Assembly: GCA_045648165.1 (NCBI GenBank)
Contig: JAZRNL010000029.1
Location: 1-48,548 of the forward strand
Origin: RGIG9115 sp045648165
Lineage (GTDB): Bacteria > Bacillota > Clostridia > UBA1381
DNA: 48,548 bases
Direction of reading: 5' to 3'
The first letter of the stretch is position 1, and the number at the start of each line of letters is the position of its first letter. Both the position numbers and the translations under genes were made by a program. This document shows positions 7,932 through 16,277 of this stretch, piece by piece. Below the pieces are notes generated by a model. The model saw only the letters and a program-made list of their open reading frames with translations, had not been told where the DNA came from and ran no database searches.

Positions 7932-8787
7932 AACCGGAATGAGAGCCGCATGGTTTCTTATTTTGTGTGCAGCAATGGCAGTAATCGCAGGTTCGGTGTT
8001 GAGCAAATATAGCCGCATTTTCGGCGCAGATAAATATGTTTCGCGGATTATAGGTCAACTGTCTATGTTGGGTCCTGCACTGGTGGGAACTTTTTATGTG
8101 GGCACTAAATTCGGCAGAAGATATACGGCGGAGGCTATGGGATTTAAGCGGTTTCATCCGGGGCTTACTTTTTTTATCTTGCTTCTTCCTCTTTGCTCAA
8201 GGTATTTCGGGATATACATACAGTCGTTAGGTGCGGCATTTACAGAAAAATCCTTCGCAGTGGATGCAAAAACAATTCCCAAGGATACCTACGAAATGTT
8301 AATGCTCTTTTTGTCAAATTGCATTATTGCGCCTGTACTTGAAGAAACAGTTTTCAGGGGTGCAGTTTTTAAAAGCGTTGAACCTTACGGCTCATGGAGG
8401 GCTGTTTTGGTTTCGGCACTTGGATTTGCTGTTATCCACTTTCAGGCATCCGCATTTCCCTACCTTCTTTTGTGGGGAATTGTGCTTGGGCTTATAAGAA
8501 CATGGTCCGGGTCTGTTGTTGCGTGTATGTTGTTTCACAGTATTCTTAATTTTGAAACATTCCTTCATTCGGTTTATGTAAGCGAACTTTATTATATAAC
8601 AGATTTTCTTATGGGATATGCCTCTGTTATGACACATTTATTTCCTGTAGCTATGCTTGCCGCATATCTTTGCTTCGGAAATGGTAAAAGTCTGAAAAAA
8701 ACTCAGCGGTCGGGCTTTGGAGGACTTGTGCCTATGCTTTGTGTACTGATTTTGTACGTTGGGATTGTATATACGAAAGGACTGTAA
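7918..8787 (+). CDS. CPBP (CAAX/Abi) family intramembrane metalloprotease
   Basis: 289 residues with about eight hydrophobic helices. The CPBP motifs are present: EETVFRG (Glu pair near 141-142), HFQASAF in the next helix and a FHSILNF box. These Glu/His residues form the zinc-type active site of the Rce1/Abi superfamily. Bacterial members cleave membrane substrates or support bacteriocin self-immunity; the substrate here is unknown. The start is GTG, preceded by GGGTGAT, overlapping the preceding gene by 14 bp. An ATG at codon 8 is an alternative. TatD follows after 3 bp. Confidence 0.87.
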   Translation: MQKNKTGMRAAWFLILCAAMAVIAGSVLSKYSRIFGADKYVSRIIGQLSMLGPALVGTFYVGTKFGRRYTAEAMGFKRFHPGLTFFILLLPLCSRYFGIYIQSLGAAFTEKSFAVDAKTIPKDTYEMLMLFLSNCIIAPVLEETVFRGAVFKSVEPYGSWRAVLVSALGFAVIHFQASAFPYLLLWGIVLGLIRTWSGSVVACMLFHSILNFETFLHSVYVSELYYITDFLMGYASVMTHLFPVAMLAAYLCFGNGKSLKKTQRSGFGGLVPMLCVLILYVGIVYTKGL

Positions 8788-8790
8788 TTA

Positions 8791-9555
8791 ATGATTTTTG
8801 ATTCTCACGCCCATTATAATGATAAGGCATTTGACATAGACAGAGAGAAAGTCCTCTCCTCTATGAAGGATAACAATGTGGAATATATAATGAATGCTTG
8901 CTCACGCCTTGATGAAATGGACGATATACTTACGCTTTGCGAAAAATATGACGGTGTTTACGGTTCGGTAGGTATCCACCCCGAATGTGCCTGTGTTTGT
9001 GATAGTAAAACGGAGTTTTATTTCAAAGAATATGCAAAACAGGAGAAAATCAAAGCCATTGGGGAAATAGGTCTTGACTATTACTGGGATTCTGTCCCCC
9101 GTGATGTACAGAAGCAGTGTTTTGATTTCCAGCTTTCTCTTGGGGAGGAGCTTCATATGCCCGTTATAATTCACGACAGAGAAGCTCATAAAGACAGTCT
9201 TGATATAGTTTCTTCCCATAAAGGACTCGAAGGTGTGTTTCATTGCTTCTCGGGAAGCCGTGAAATGGCGAGGGAGGTTTTGGAGCTCGGTCTTTATATT
9301 GCTCTTGGAGGGGCTCTTACATTCAAAAATAATGTTAAAACGGTGGAGGTTGCAAAATACGTGCCTCTCGACAGAATTCTGATTGAAACTGATTGCCCCT
9401 ATCTAACTCCCGTACCCTACAGAGGCAAAAGAAATTCCTCGGTTTATTTACCTTATGTGATTGAAAAAATAGCCGAAATCAAAGGTATTTCCCCCCAAGA
9501 GGTAGAAGATGCCACCTTTGAAAATGCAAAACGTTTGTTTAAAATAGGAGAATGA
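8791..9555 (+). CDS. tatD: TatD family metal-dependent DNase
   Basis: 254 residues, an amidohydrolase-fold nuclease. Metal-binding and catalytic motifs are in order: FDSHAHYND at the start, AIGEIGLDYYW in the middle, MPVIIHDREA, GVFHCFSGS, and LIETDCPYLTP near residue 205. Family members hydrolyse DNA 3' ends and many associate with repair or quality control. Length is normal. It is followed 4 bp later by the radical SAM gene that is characteristically paired with tatD in anaerobes, so the two are probably one functional module. Confidence 0.93.
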   Translation: MIFDSHAHYNDKAFDIDREKVLSSMKDNNVEYIMNACSRLDEMDDILTLCEKYDGVYGSVGIHPECACVCDSKTEFYFKEYAKQEKIKAIGEIGLDYYWDSVPRDVQKQCFDFQLSLGEELHMPVIIHDREAHKDSLDIVSSHKGLEGVFHCFSGSREMAREVLELGLYIALGGALTFKNNVKTVEVAKYVPLDRILIETDCPYLTPVPYRGKRNSSVYLPYVIEKIAEIKGISPQEVEDATFENAKRLFKIGE

Positions 9556-9559
9556 TAAA

Positions 9560-10171
9560 ATGGATATGAATATAGCTTACAAATACTACGGTCAGAAAGC
9601 GCTGTATCTTAATATAACAAACAGATGTACAAACAAATGTAAATTCTGTATCCGATATACCGATTCGGGCGTGGACGGGATTGATTTATGGCTTGAGCAT
9701 GAGCCCGATGTGGATGAAATAAAATCTGCTCTCGAAAAGGCGGAATTTGAAAAAAGCGAGGAAATCGTAATGTGCGGATACGGCGAGCCAACAATGCGTT
9801 GGGAAATAATTCCCGAAATCTGCAGATTTATCCGTGAGGGTAATCCGAAAGCTAAAATCAGAATTAATACAAACGGTCACGGCAACCGTATAGCCGGCAA
9901 GGATATAACACCTTCTTTTGAAGGGCTCATTGATGAAATTTCAATAAGCCTGAACGAAAAAAATGCAAAAAAATATCACGAAATATGCGTGTGTGATTAC
10001 GGTGAAGAGGGTTTTGATGAGCTTTTAAGCTTTGCAAAGAAAGCAAAAGAACACGTAAAAAGCGTTGTTCTCAGTGTGGTGGATGTACTGCCCGAAGAAG
10101 ATATTGAGGAGTGCAGACGTATCGCAGAAAAAACAGGTGTTCCTCTAAGAGTGAGAGAAATGGTTAACTGA
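9560..10171 (+). CDS. TatD-associated radical SAM protein
   Basis: 203 residues, a small radical SAM enzyme. The cluster motif is C23-x3-C27-x2-C30 (NRCTNKCKFC), followed by the CGYGEPTMRWE 'GGE-like' SAM-binding strand and the INTNGHG motif near 105. Size and position right after tatD match the family described as TatD-linked radical SAM, whose reaction is, to my knowledge, undetermined. There is no SPASM or other accessory domain. It is cytosolic and oxygen-sensitive by nature, consistent with an anaerobe. The overlap-free 4-bp gap to tatD argues for co-expression. Confidence 0.88.
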   Translation: MDMNIAYKYYGQKALYLNITNRCTNKCKFCIRYTDSGVDGIDLWLEHEPDVDEIKSALEKAEFEKSEEIVMCGYGEPTMRWEIIPEICRFIREGNPKAKIRINTNGHGNRIAGKDITPSFEGLIDEISISLNEKNAKKYHEICVCDYGEEGFDELLSFAKKAKEHVKSVVLSVVDVLPEEDIEECRRIAEKTGVPLRVREMVN

Positions 10172-10184
10172 GGGGGTGGCTTAA

Positions 10185-10970
10185 GTGAACAGAATTACAT
10201 TCCCTGCAATAGGCCTTGATTTTAATATCAATCCCGTTGCTTTTTATATAGGTTCAAAGGAAGTTTACTGGTATGCATTAATCATACTCACGGGATTTAT
10301 TCTTGCAGTGCTTTTTTGTATGCACTCAGGTAAAAAGAGAGGTCTTAATCCTGATTATATTTTTGATATAGGCTTTTACGGACTTATTGTTGGAATAATC
10401 TGTGCCCGTATCTACTATGTGCTTTTTGATTTAGATTCCTTTGAAAGCTTTTGGGACGTGTTCAAAATATGGGAAGGCGGACTTGCTATTTACGGCGGAA
10501 TTATCGGCGGTGTGCTGACGGCTCTGGTGTATTGCAAGGTAAAAAAGCTCAATGTATATGAGTTTTTTGATATAGCTTCTCCCGGGCTTATGATAGGTCA
10601 GGCGATTGGCAGATACGGGAACTTTTTTAATGCCGAGGTATACGGGAGAGAAACGGATTTTTTTCTCGGAATGTCAATAGACGGCGGACTTCCCGTGCAT
10701 CCGTTGTTTTTATACGAATCAATGTGGAATCTCCTTGGCTTATTGCTTGTTGTTATTTTCCGCGACAAAAAAACAGTTCACGGTCAGGTTTTTTACGGCT
10801 ATCTCCTGTGGTATTCTGCAGGGAGAATTGTGCTTGAGGGTATGCGTCAACCGGAGTATATCCTTTATGCCTTTGGAAATGTAGGGATTTCTCAGATAGT
10901 AGCCGCCGTGCTTATTATCTTTTCAACCGTTATGCTGTTTACAAGAAAGAGAAACATAAATGAAGCTTGA
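10185..10970 (+). CDS. lgt: Prolipoprotein diacylglyceryl transferase
   Basis: 261 residues with about seven transmembrane helices. The Lgt signature GQAIGRYGNFFNAEVYGRET is near residues 138-157, with HPLFLYESMWN later and an Arg-containing terminal helix region (GRIVLEGMRQPEY). The enzyme transfers diacylglycerol from phosphatidylglycerol to the lipobox Cys of prelipoproteins in the cytoplasmic membrane. The start is GTG with GAGGGGGTGG eight bases upstream. The end overlaps dusB by 11 bp. Confidence 0.96.
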   Translation: MNRITFPAIGLDFNINPVAFYIGSKEVYWYALIILTGFILAVLFCMHSGKKRGLNPDYIFDIGFYGLIVGIICARIYYVLFDLDSFESFWDVFKIWEGGLAIYGGIIGGVLTALVYCKVKKLNVYEFFDIASPGLMIGQAIGRYGNFFNAEVYGRETDFFLGMSIDGGLPVHPLFLYESMWNLLGLLLVVIFRDKKTVHGQVFYGYLLWYSAGRIVLEGMRQPEYILYAFGNVGISQIVAAVLIIFSTVMLFTRKRNINEA

Positions 10971-11919
10971 TAATATACAGTTTAAAAACAATATATTCCT
11001 TGCCCCTATGGCAGGTGTTTGTGATTTTACTTTTCGTAAAATCTGCGAAGAATACGGAGTAGGTGCAGTGTATTCCGAAATGGTAAGCGCTAAGGGGCTT
11101 TATTATAAGGATAAGAAAACTGCCTCACTTATGGAGGGAAAACATAACGTTCCCTACGGAGTGCAGATTTTCGGGTGCGAGCCTGAAATTATAGCCGAGA
11201 TAGCCGCAGAAGCGGCATCTTATGGGGATTTTCTTGATATAAATATGGGATGCCCCACTCCTAAGATTGTAAATAACGGCGACGGAAGCGCACTTCTCAA
11301 AAATCCCGAACTTGCGGGAAGAGTTGTAAAGGCAGCAGTGGATAACGCAAAAAAGCCTGTTACTGTTAAAATGCGTATAGGCTGGGATGCCCCGGGAGTG
11401 GGCGTGGAATTTGCGAAAATCGTTGAAGCCAACGGAGCGTCTGCAATTGCAGTTCATGGCCGTACCCGCGTTCAGTTTTATTCAGGCAAGGCTGATTGGA
11501 CAGAGATTAAAAAAATAGTTGAAGCTGTTTCTGTCCCGGTAATCGGAAACGGTGACGTTACAGGCCCTGAGCTTGCTAAAAAAATGATGGACGAAACAGG
11601 CTGTGCCGCAGTTATGATAGGCAGGGCGGCTGAAGGAAACCCATTTATTTTCAGACAGGTTAATGAATATATGGGAACCGGGGCTAAGAGTTATTCCCCT
11701 ACTGATGAAGAAAAAATCAAACAAGCAATCGAACACACAAGGCTTCTTGTTGAAAATAAAGGCGAATTCAGGGGCATAAAAGAAGCGCGTAAACATATTG
11801 CATGGTATATAAAGGGAATGAAGAATAATGGCGAACTTAAAAATGCAGTGTTTAAAACATCAAAATTAAATGAAACAGAACGATTATTGTCGGATTTTTG
11901 TGACAGTGTGTATAAATAA
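10960..11919 (+). CDS. dusB: tRNA-dihydrouridine synthase, DusB type
   Basis: 319 residues, a flavin TIM-barrel enzyme reducing uridine to dihydrouridine in the tRNA D-loop. Seen are APMAGVCDFTFRKI at the N-terminus, DINMGCPTPKIVNNGDGSALL containing the catalytic Cys (about residue 99), AVHGRTRVQFYSG, VIGNGDVTG and MIGRAAEGNPFIF for FMN binding, then a C-terminal helical tRNA-binding domain. It overlaps lgt and closes the operon that starts with the secreted proteins. A second, shorter Dus paralogue lies 3.4 kb downstream. Confidence 0.95.
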   Translation: MKLDNIQFKNNIFLAPMAGVCDFTFRKICEEYGVGAVYSEMVSAKGLYYKDKKTASLMEGKHNVPYGVQIFGCEPEIIAEIAAEAASYGDFLDINMGCPTPKIVNNGDGSALLKNPELAGRVVKAAVDNAKKPVTVKMRIGWDAPGVGVEFAKIVEANGASAIAVHGRTRVQFYSGKADWTEIKKIVEAVSVPVIGNGDVTGPELAKKMMDETGCAAVMIGRAAEGNPFIFRQVNEYMGTGAKSYSPTDEEKIKQAIEHTRLLVENKGEFRGIKEARKHIAWYIKGMKNNGELKNAVFKTSKLNETERLLSDFCDSVYK

Positions 11920-11940
11920 CCGGTATTTTAAAAAAAAGAC

Positions 11941-11969
11941 TTGCAAAAGTTTATGAAATTTGGTACAAT
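11941..11969 (+). promoter_or_regulatory. Sigma-A promoter of guaB
   Basis: TTGCAA (11941-11946), 17-bp spacer, TACAAT (11964-11969), about 45 bp before the guaB start. I see no purine riboswitch in the short leader. Confidence 0.7.
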
Positions 11970-12014
11970 AAATCAAATACATTAATTAGTGAAAAAGAAA
12001 GGATGGGTTATTTT

Positions 12015-13478
12015 ATGTCAAACAAATTTGCAAAAGAAGGCTTAACCTTTGATGATGTACTCCTTGTTCCGCAGAAATCAGATGTGACACCGAACGAAAT
12101 CGAACTCGGAACAAGACTTACAAAAACCATACACCTAAACGTTCCTCTTATGAGTGCCGCAATGGACACTGTTACGGAGTCTGCAATGGCAATCTCCATG
12201 GCAAGAGAAGGCGGAATAGGTATTATCCATAAGAATATGACTATCCAGGAGCAGGCAGCGGAGGTTGATAAGGTAAAGCGTTCAGAAAACGGCGTAATCA
12301 AAAACCCTTTCTTTTTATCTCCCGACCATACACTGAACGATGCAGAGCAGCTTATGTCGCGTTTTAAAATTTCTGGCGTTCCCATCTGTAACGAAGACGG
12401 GATTTTAGTAGGAATTCTCACAAACCGTGACCTTAAGTTTGAAAGAGATTTTTCTAAAAAAATTAAAGAAGCTATGACAAGTGAAAATCTTGTTACTGCA
12501 CCTGTGGGAACAACTCTTAAGGATGCAGAAGAAATTCTCAGAAAGTATAAGATAGAAAAGCTTCCTCTTGTTGACGATTCAATGCACCTTTGCGGTCTTA
12601 TCACAACAAAGGACATAGAAAAAGCTGTAAGATACCCCAACACTGCCCGTGATAAGTTTGACAGACTTCTCTGCGGTGCGGCAATCGGTGTAACAGACGA
12701 CTGTATCGAAAGAACAACTGCTCTCGTTGAGGCAGGAGTAGATGTTGTAGTACTTGACTCAGCTCACGGTCATTCTGCAAACATCGTGAAGAAGCTTAAA
12801 GAAGTTAAGGCTGCATTCCCGAACCTTCCTGTTATTGCCGGCAATATTGCAACTGGTGAAGCTGCAAGAGACCTTATTGAAGCAGGTGCAGACGCAGTTA
12901 AGGTTGGTATAGGTCCCGGTTCTATTTGTACAACACGTGTTGTTGCAGGTATCGGTGTTCCTCAGATAACAGCTATAAACGATGTATACGAAGTAGCGAA
13001 AGAGTACGACATCCCCGTTATCGGTGACGGCGGTATCAAGTATTCAGGCGATATAGTTAAGGCAATTGCTGCAGGCGCAGATGTTATAATGCTGGGAAGC
13101 CTCCTTGCAGGGTGTGACGAAAGCCCCGGTGAGTTTGAAATCTATCAGGGAAGACGTTTCAAGACCTATAGAGGTATGGGCTCTCTTGCAGCTATGGAAA
13201 AGGGAAGCAAAGACAGGTATTTCCAGACCGGTTCAAAGAAGCTTGTTCCGGAAGGTGTAGAAGGCCGAGTTCCTTATAAGGGTTCTGCATCAGACACAGT
13301 GTTCCAGCTCCTTGGCGGTCTTAAGTCAGGTATGGGATATTGCGGCGCTAAAACTATTGATGTTATGAAAGAAAAAAGTCAATTCGTTAAAATTACAGGC
13401 GCAGGTCTCAGAGAGAGTCATCCTCATGATATATTCATTACTAAGGAAGCTCCCAACTATAGCGTAAGTGACAGATAA
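12015..13478 (+). CDS. guaB: IMP dehydrogenase
   Basis: 487 residues. The enzyme oxidises IMP to XMP with NAD, the committed step to GMP. The barrel starts with TFDDVLLVPQKSDV. Two CBS domains are inserted near residues 95-210 (ILTNRDLKF, LITTKDIEKA). The catalytic loop GIGPGSICTTRVVAGIGVPQ contains the active Cys (about residue 305). The flap EGVEGRVPYKG and the C-terminal ESHPHDI follow. An ATG at 12003 is in frame but only one base after its purine-rich signal; the ATG at 12015 (MSNKFAKEGLTF) has usable spacing and matches the family start. The gene is monocistronic, with its own promoter and a strong terminator. Confidence 0.97.
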   Translation: MSNKFAKEGLTFDDVLLVPQKSDVTPNEIELGTRLTKTIHLNVPLMSAAMDTVTESAMAISMAREGGIGIIHKNMTIQEQAAEVDKVKRSENGVIKNPFFLSPDHTLNDAEQLMSRFKISGVPICNEDGILVGILTNRDLKFERDFSKKIKEAMTSENLVTAPVGTTLKDAEEILRKYKIEKLPLVDDSMHLCGLITTKDIEKAVRYPNTARDKFDRLLCGAAIGVTDDCIERTTALVEAGVDVVVLDSAHGHSANIVKKLKEVKAAFPNLPVIAGNIATGEAARDLIEAGADAVKVGIGPGSICTTRVVAGIGVPQITAINDVYEVAKEYDIPVIGDGGIKYSGDIVKAIAAGADVIMLGSLLAGCDESPGEFEIYQGRRFKTYRGMGSLAAMEKGSKDRYFQTGSKKLVPEGVEGRVPYKGSASDTVFQLLGGLKSGMGYCGAKTIDVMKEKSQFVKITGAGLRESHPHDIFITKEAPNYSVSDR

Positions 13479-13578
13479 GTTAAAAATAAGTAACAGTATG
13501 AAGCTTACAATATATTGAGTTTTCTTTCAAGTTGGTTTACCGTATTTTGTAGAATTATGTAAATTTAAACTGTCATAA

Positions 13579-13636
13579 AAGAACCAAAATGTTACGGAGT
13601 TAATAACTTTGTAACATTTTGGTTCTTGTTTTTTTG
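13579..13636 (+). terminator. Strong rho-independent terminator of guaB
   Basis: A perfect 17-bp stem (13579-13595 with 13611-13627), 15-nt loop and T-rich tail at 13628-13635. It lies in a 405-bp gap (13479-13883). The rest of that gap is AT-rich; apart from the promoter and leader of the next gene I see nothing in it. Confidence 0.85.
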
Positions 13637-13777
13637 TAACATTTTTTAAAAGGTGATTTTGTAAAAAACCTGATAAAAACGGGATTTTTATAAGCATAAT
13701 TGTTACGAATATTAAAAAAATACATACGATTTGTGATGTTGACTTAAAATTTATTTAATATTTTTTTCATAAACCTC

Positions 13778-13806
13778 TTGACAAATTGATTTAATGATGT
13801 TACAAT
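13778..13806 (+). promoter_or_regulatory. Near-consensus sigma-A promoter of the SLH-NlpC/P60 gene
   Basis: TTGACA (13778-13783), 17-bp spacer, TACAAT (13801-13806). The -35 is perfect and the -10 is one base off. Confidence 0.8.
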
Positions 13807-13813
13807 GTATGTG

Positions 13814-13883
13814 TTTTACGGGTACGTGTGCCCATATGACCTCAACGTGAGAGGATCAAAAATTATCAGAAAGGTGCGATATT
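13814..13883 (+). promoter_or_regulatory. Structured 5' leader of the wall hydrolase gene
   Basis: About 70 nt between the predicted transcription start and the TTG start codon. It contains a hairpin at 13820-13833 (GGGTA/TGCCC with one wobble) and a second small one at 13841-13851 (CTCA/TGAG). No known riboswitch class is recognised; it is too short for a c-di-AMP (ydaO) aptamer, the class that often controls such hydrolases. Confidence 0.3.
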
Positions 13884-15239
13884 TTGAATAGGCTAAAGAC
13901 GATTTTCGCTATTAGCGCATTGGCTTTATCCCTTCAGGCTACAGCTTCGGCGGCAGACCTGAGTGATTGGGCGGTAAATGACTACATAGAAGCTAATGCA
14001 ACCGGCTTGCTTTCCTACAAAATAATGTCGGGCGATTTAAGATCGAATATCACGAGAGAAGAATTTTGCGAACTTGCAATAAACCTTTATGAAAAAGTAA
14101 CTAATGAAGATTTAAGAGTGCCTGAGAAATCACCCTTTGTCGACTGTGACAATGTTGCGGTGAGTCAGGCATATTATAACGGTATCGTTTCCGGAGTGTC
14201 GGAGGATGAATTTGAGCCGTACCGTCCTGTAACCCGTCAGGAAATGGCGGTAATGCTTGTAAACGTATTAAATGCTGCAGAGCTTAATGTTATTTTTAAC
14301 ACCGGTGAGGATGAAAAAGCAATTCAGGATTTTGTTGACCATAAAAAAGTAAGTGATTGGGCAAAAGCTCCTATGACTACTATGATTAACTATTCCTTGC
14401 TTTCAGGTAACGACGATAACGAAATTATGCCCCTTGAGAATACAACAAGGGAGCAGGCTATGGCTTGTGTGAACCGTTGTTATAAAACCTTTGCCGAAGT
14501 TAATCAGGACAGATATATGCTTCCTATACTTACTGCACCTGCAGATTTTGTGTCTGGTGATATTGTAGTTGCGTGGGGCGAAATTGATGGCGCCATAGGC
14601 TACGATGTTATAGTAAAGAATGAAAGCGGTAAAATAGTTTACAGTTCTTCAGTTCCTGCAGAATCATATGTTGAGATAATAGGTGAATCCGAAATAGAGC
14701 CTGCAGACTACAGCGTGGTAATAGGGGCCAAAATGCAAAATGGCGACACTGTTTTCAGTGTTCCTGAGGACTTTGCGGTAAGGCCCGGTGTTGTTGAGTC
14801 AAACGTTGATAATTCGAGGGATGAGCTAAGTAAGCCTATTATCAATTATGATAATGAAGTGCTGACCGATAAAGCAAGAGCAATTCTTGCAGAGGCTGAT
14901 AAGTATCTTGGAATAAAGTATGTTTACGGAGGTACAACTCCGGCAGGATTTGACTGTTCCGGTTTTGTGAAATACGTGTTCAACAACTTCGGAATTACTC
15001 TAAAAAGAGTATCCCGTGACCAGTATGCAAGCAACGGTGTGAGTGTTCCGAAGAGTGAGCTTCAGCCGGGGGATCTTGTCTTTTTCGGAAGCGGCGGTTA
15101 TGTAAGCCACGTAGGTATATATGCCGGAGGCGGACAGATGATTCATTCGCCCAGTACAGGTAAGAGCATCTGTTACACATCTATTAATTCCGACTACTAC
15201 CTGAGCCATTATATAGGCGCAAAAAGAGTTCTTAACTGA
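13884..15239 (+). CDS. SLH-domain NlpC/P60 endopeptidase (cell-wall hydrolase)
   Basis: 451 residues. Signal peptide about 1-23 (ending ATASAAD). Two to three S-layer-homology-like repeats span about 24-205 (ITREEFCELAINLYEK, VTRQEMAVMLVNVL, TTREQAMACVNRCY), which would bind secondary wall polymers. A fibronectin-like strand-rich domain occupies about 210-300. The NlpC/P60 papain-like domain fills about 330-451, with catalytic Cys358 in GFDCSGFV, His in YVSHVGIYAGG and a following polar residue near MIHSP. It cleaves peptidoglycan stem peptides. The start is TTG with AAAGGTG upstream. A strong promoter and leader precede it and a terminator follows, so it is a single-gene unit. Confidence 0.9.
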   Translation: MNRLKTIFAISALALSLQATASAADLSDWAVNDYIEANATGLLSYKIMSGDLRSNITREEFCELAINLYEKVTNEDLRVPEKSPFVDCDNVAVSQAYYNGIVSGVSEDEFEPYRPVTRQEMAVMLVNVLNAAELNVIFNTGEDEKAIQDFVDHKKVSDWAKAPMTTMINYSLLSGNDDNEIMPLENTTREQAMACVNRCYKTFAEVNQDRYMLPILTAPADFVSGDIVVAWGEIDGAIGYDVIVKNESGKIVYSSSVPAESYVEIIGESEIEPADYSVVIGAKMQNGDTVFSVPEDFAVRPGVVESNVDNSRDELSKPIINYDNEVLTDKARAILAEADKYLGIKYVYGGTTPAGFDCSGFVKYVFNNFGITLKRVSRDQYASNGVSVPKSELQPGDLVFFGSGGYVSHVGIYAGGGQMIHSPSTGKSICYTSINSDYYLSHYIGAKRVLN

Positions 15240-15243
15240 CGGT

Positions 15244-15285
15244 AAGGGATTGTTGTTCTGTAGCAACAATCCCTTGATTTTTTTT
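15244..15285 (+). terminator. Rho-independent terminator of the NlpC/P60 gene
   Basis: A perfect 12-bp stem (15244-15255 with 15264-15275), 8-nt loop, then GA and eight T. It starts 5 bp after the stop codon. Confidence 0.9.
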
Positions 15286-15308
15286 GATTTATTACAAAGG
15301 ATGGTAAT

Positions 15309-16232
15309 ATGAATTTGTATTTTGCGCCTCTTGAAGGCGTTACGACTTATACTTACAGAAATACTCATAATCAGATGTTCGGAGGTGCTGATGCGTATTT
15401 TGCTCCGTTTATAACACCCAGCGATATTGAAAAGATAAGTATGAAGAATTTAAGAGATATAATTCCTGAAAAAAACAGTGAGTTAATCTTAAAAATACAG
15501 GTACTTACAAGCAAGAGCCAATCTTTTTTTAAATTTGCTGAAAAGGTTAAGAGCATTGGCTACGATGAAATAAATATAAATCTCGGATGCCCATCAGGAA
15601 CTGTTGTAAAAAAAGGAAGAGGCTCCGGATTTCTTAAAGACATGCAGGGGCTTGATAAATTTTTATACGAAATTTTTGAAAGCACTGATATAAATGTTTC
15701 AGTAAAAACAAGAATTGGTTTTGAATCGGGAAGTGAAATGGAAGAGCTTCTTAAAATTTATAATCAATACCCCATATCTCTCCTTACAGTTCATCCCAGA
15801 ACAAGAGCGGCTTATTATGGCGGGGAGCCTGATTATGAAGTGTTTGATATGGTTTATGAAAATTCTAAAAATCCCCTTTGCTTTAACGGAAATGTTTTCA
15901 CGGCGGACGATTTTCATAGAATTGCTGAAAAATATCCGGAGCTTGAGGGTATTATGATTGGCAGGGGTGCGATTATGAACCCTGCGCTGTTTAGAGAAAT
16001 AAAAGGTGGCGAGAAACTTACCACAGAGGAGCTTACGGAGTTTACTCATATGCTTGTGCAAAACTATATGGAGGTTCTCAAATCTGATTATTTTACACTT
16101 AATAAGCTTAAAGAGGTATGGATGTATGGGATGTGGAATTATCCTGAAGAAAAGAAAATTCTTAAAGAAATAAAAAAGTCCACAAAGGTTTCGGATTTGG
16201 TAAGAGCAGTTGAAAAATTACCGCCTATGTAA
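15309..16232 (+). CDS. tRNA-dihydrouridine synthase family protein (second Dus)
   Basis: 307 residues with the Dus TIM barrel: YFAPLEGVTTYTYRN at the start, EININLGCPSGTVVKKGRGSG with the catalytic Cys (about residue 95), VKTRIG, LTVHPRTRAAYYGG, CFNGNV and IMIGRGAIMNPALF for FMN. It is clearly diverged from DusB upstream (MGCPTPK there, LGCPSGT here) and has a shorter C-terminal helical region. Position specificity in the tRNA cannot be assigned. It sits alone between a terminator and a convergent gene. AAAGGATGG precedes the ATG. Confidence 0.9.
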   Translation: MNLYFAPLEGVTTYTYRNTHNQMFGGADAYFAPFITPSDIEKISMKNLRDIIPEKNSELILKIQVLTSKSQSFFKFAEKVKSIGYDEININLGCPSGTVVKKGRGSGFLKDMQGLDKFLYEIFESTDINVSVKTRIGFESGSEMEELLKIYNQYPISLLTVHPRTRAAYYGGEPDYEVFDMVYENSKNPLCFNGNVFTADDFHRIAEKYPELEGIMIGRGAIMNPALFREIKGGEKLTTEELTEFTHMLVQNYMEVLKSDYFTLNKLKEVWMYGMWNYPEEKKILKEIKKSTKVSDLVRAVEKLPPM

Positions 16233-16277
16233 TCAAAACGGTGCAGTTCATTAACTATGAACTGCACCGTTTTGATT
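16231..16277. terminator. Bidirectional terminator between dus and fbp
   Basis: A perfect 21-bp stem (16231-16251 with 16257-16277) and a 5-nt loop. It overlaps both converging stop codons, with A-rich and T-rich flanks suited to both directions. Confidence 0.9.

Noticed and set aside
12008..12643. A 211-codon open frame on the minus strand inside guaB
   Set aside because: It is the antisense shadow of a highly conserved gene, has no ribosome site and no recognisable protein features.
13807..13883. c-di-AMP (ydaO/yuaA) riboswitch before the NlpC/P60 gene
   Set aside because: The leader is only about 70 nt, too short, and lacks the conserved cores of that class.
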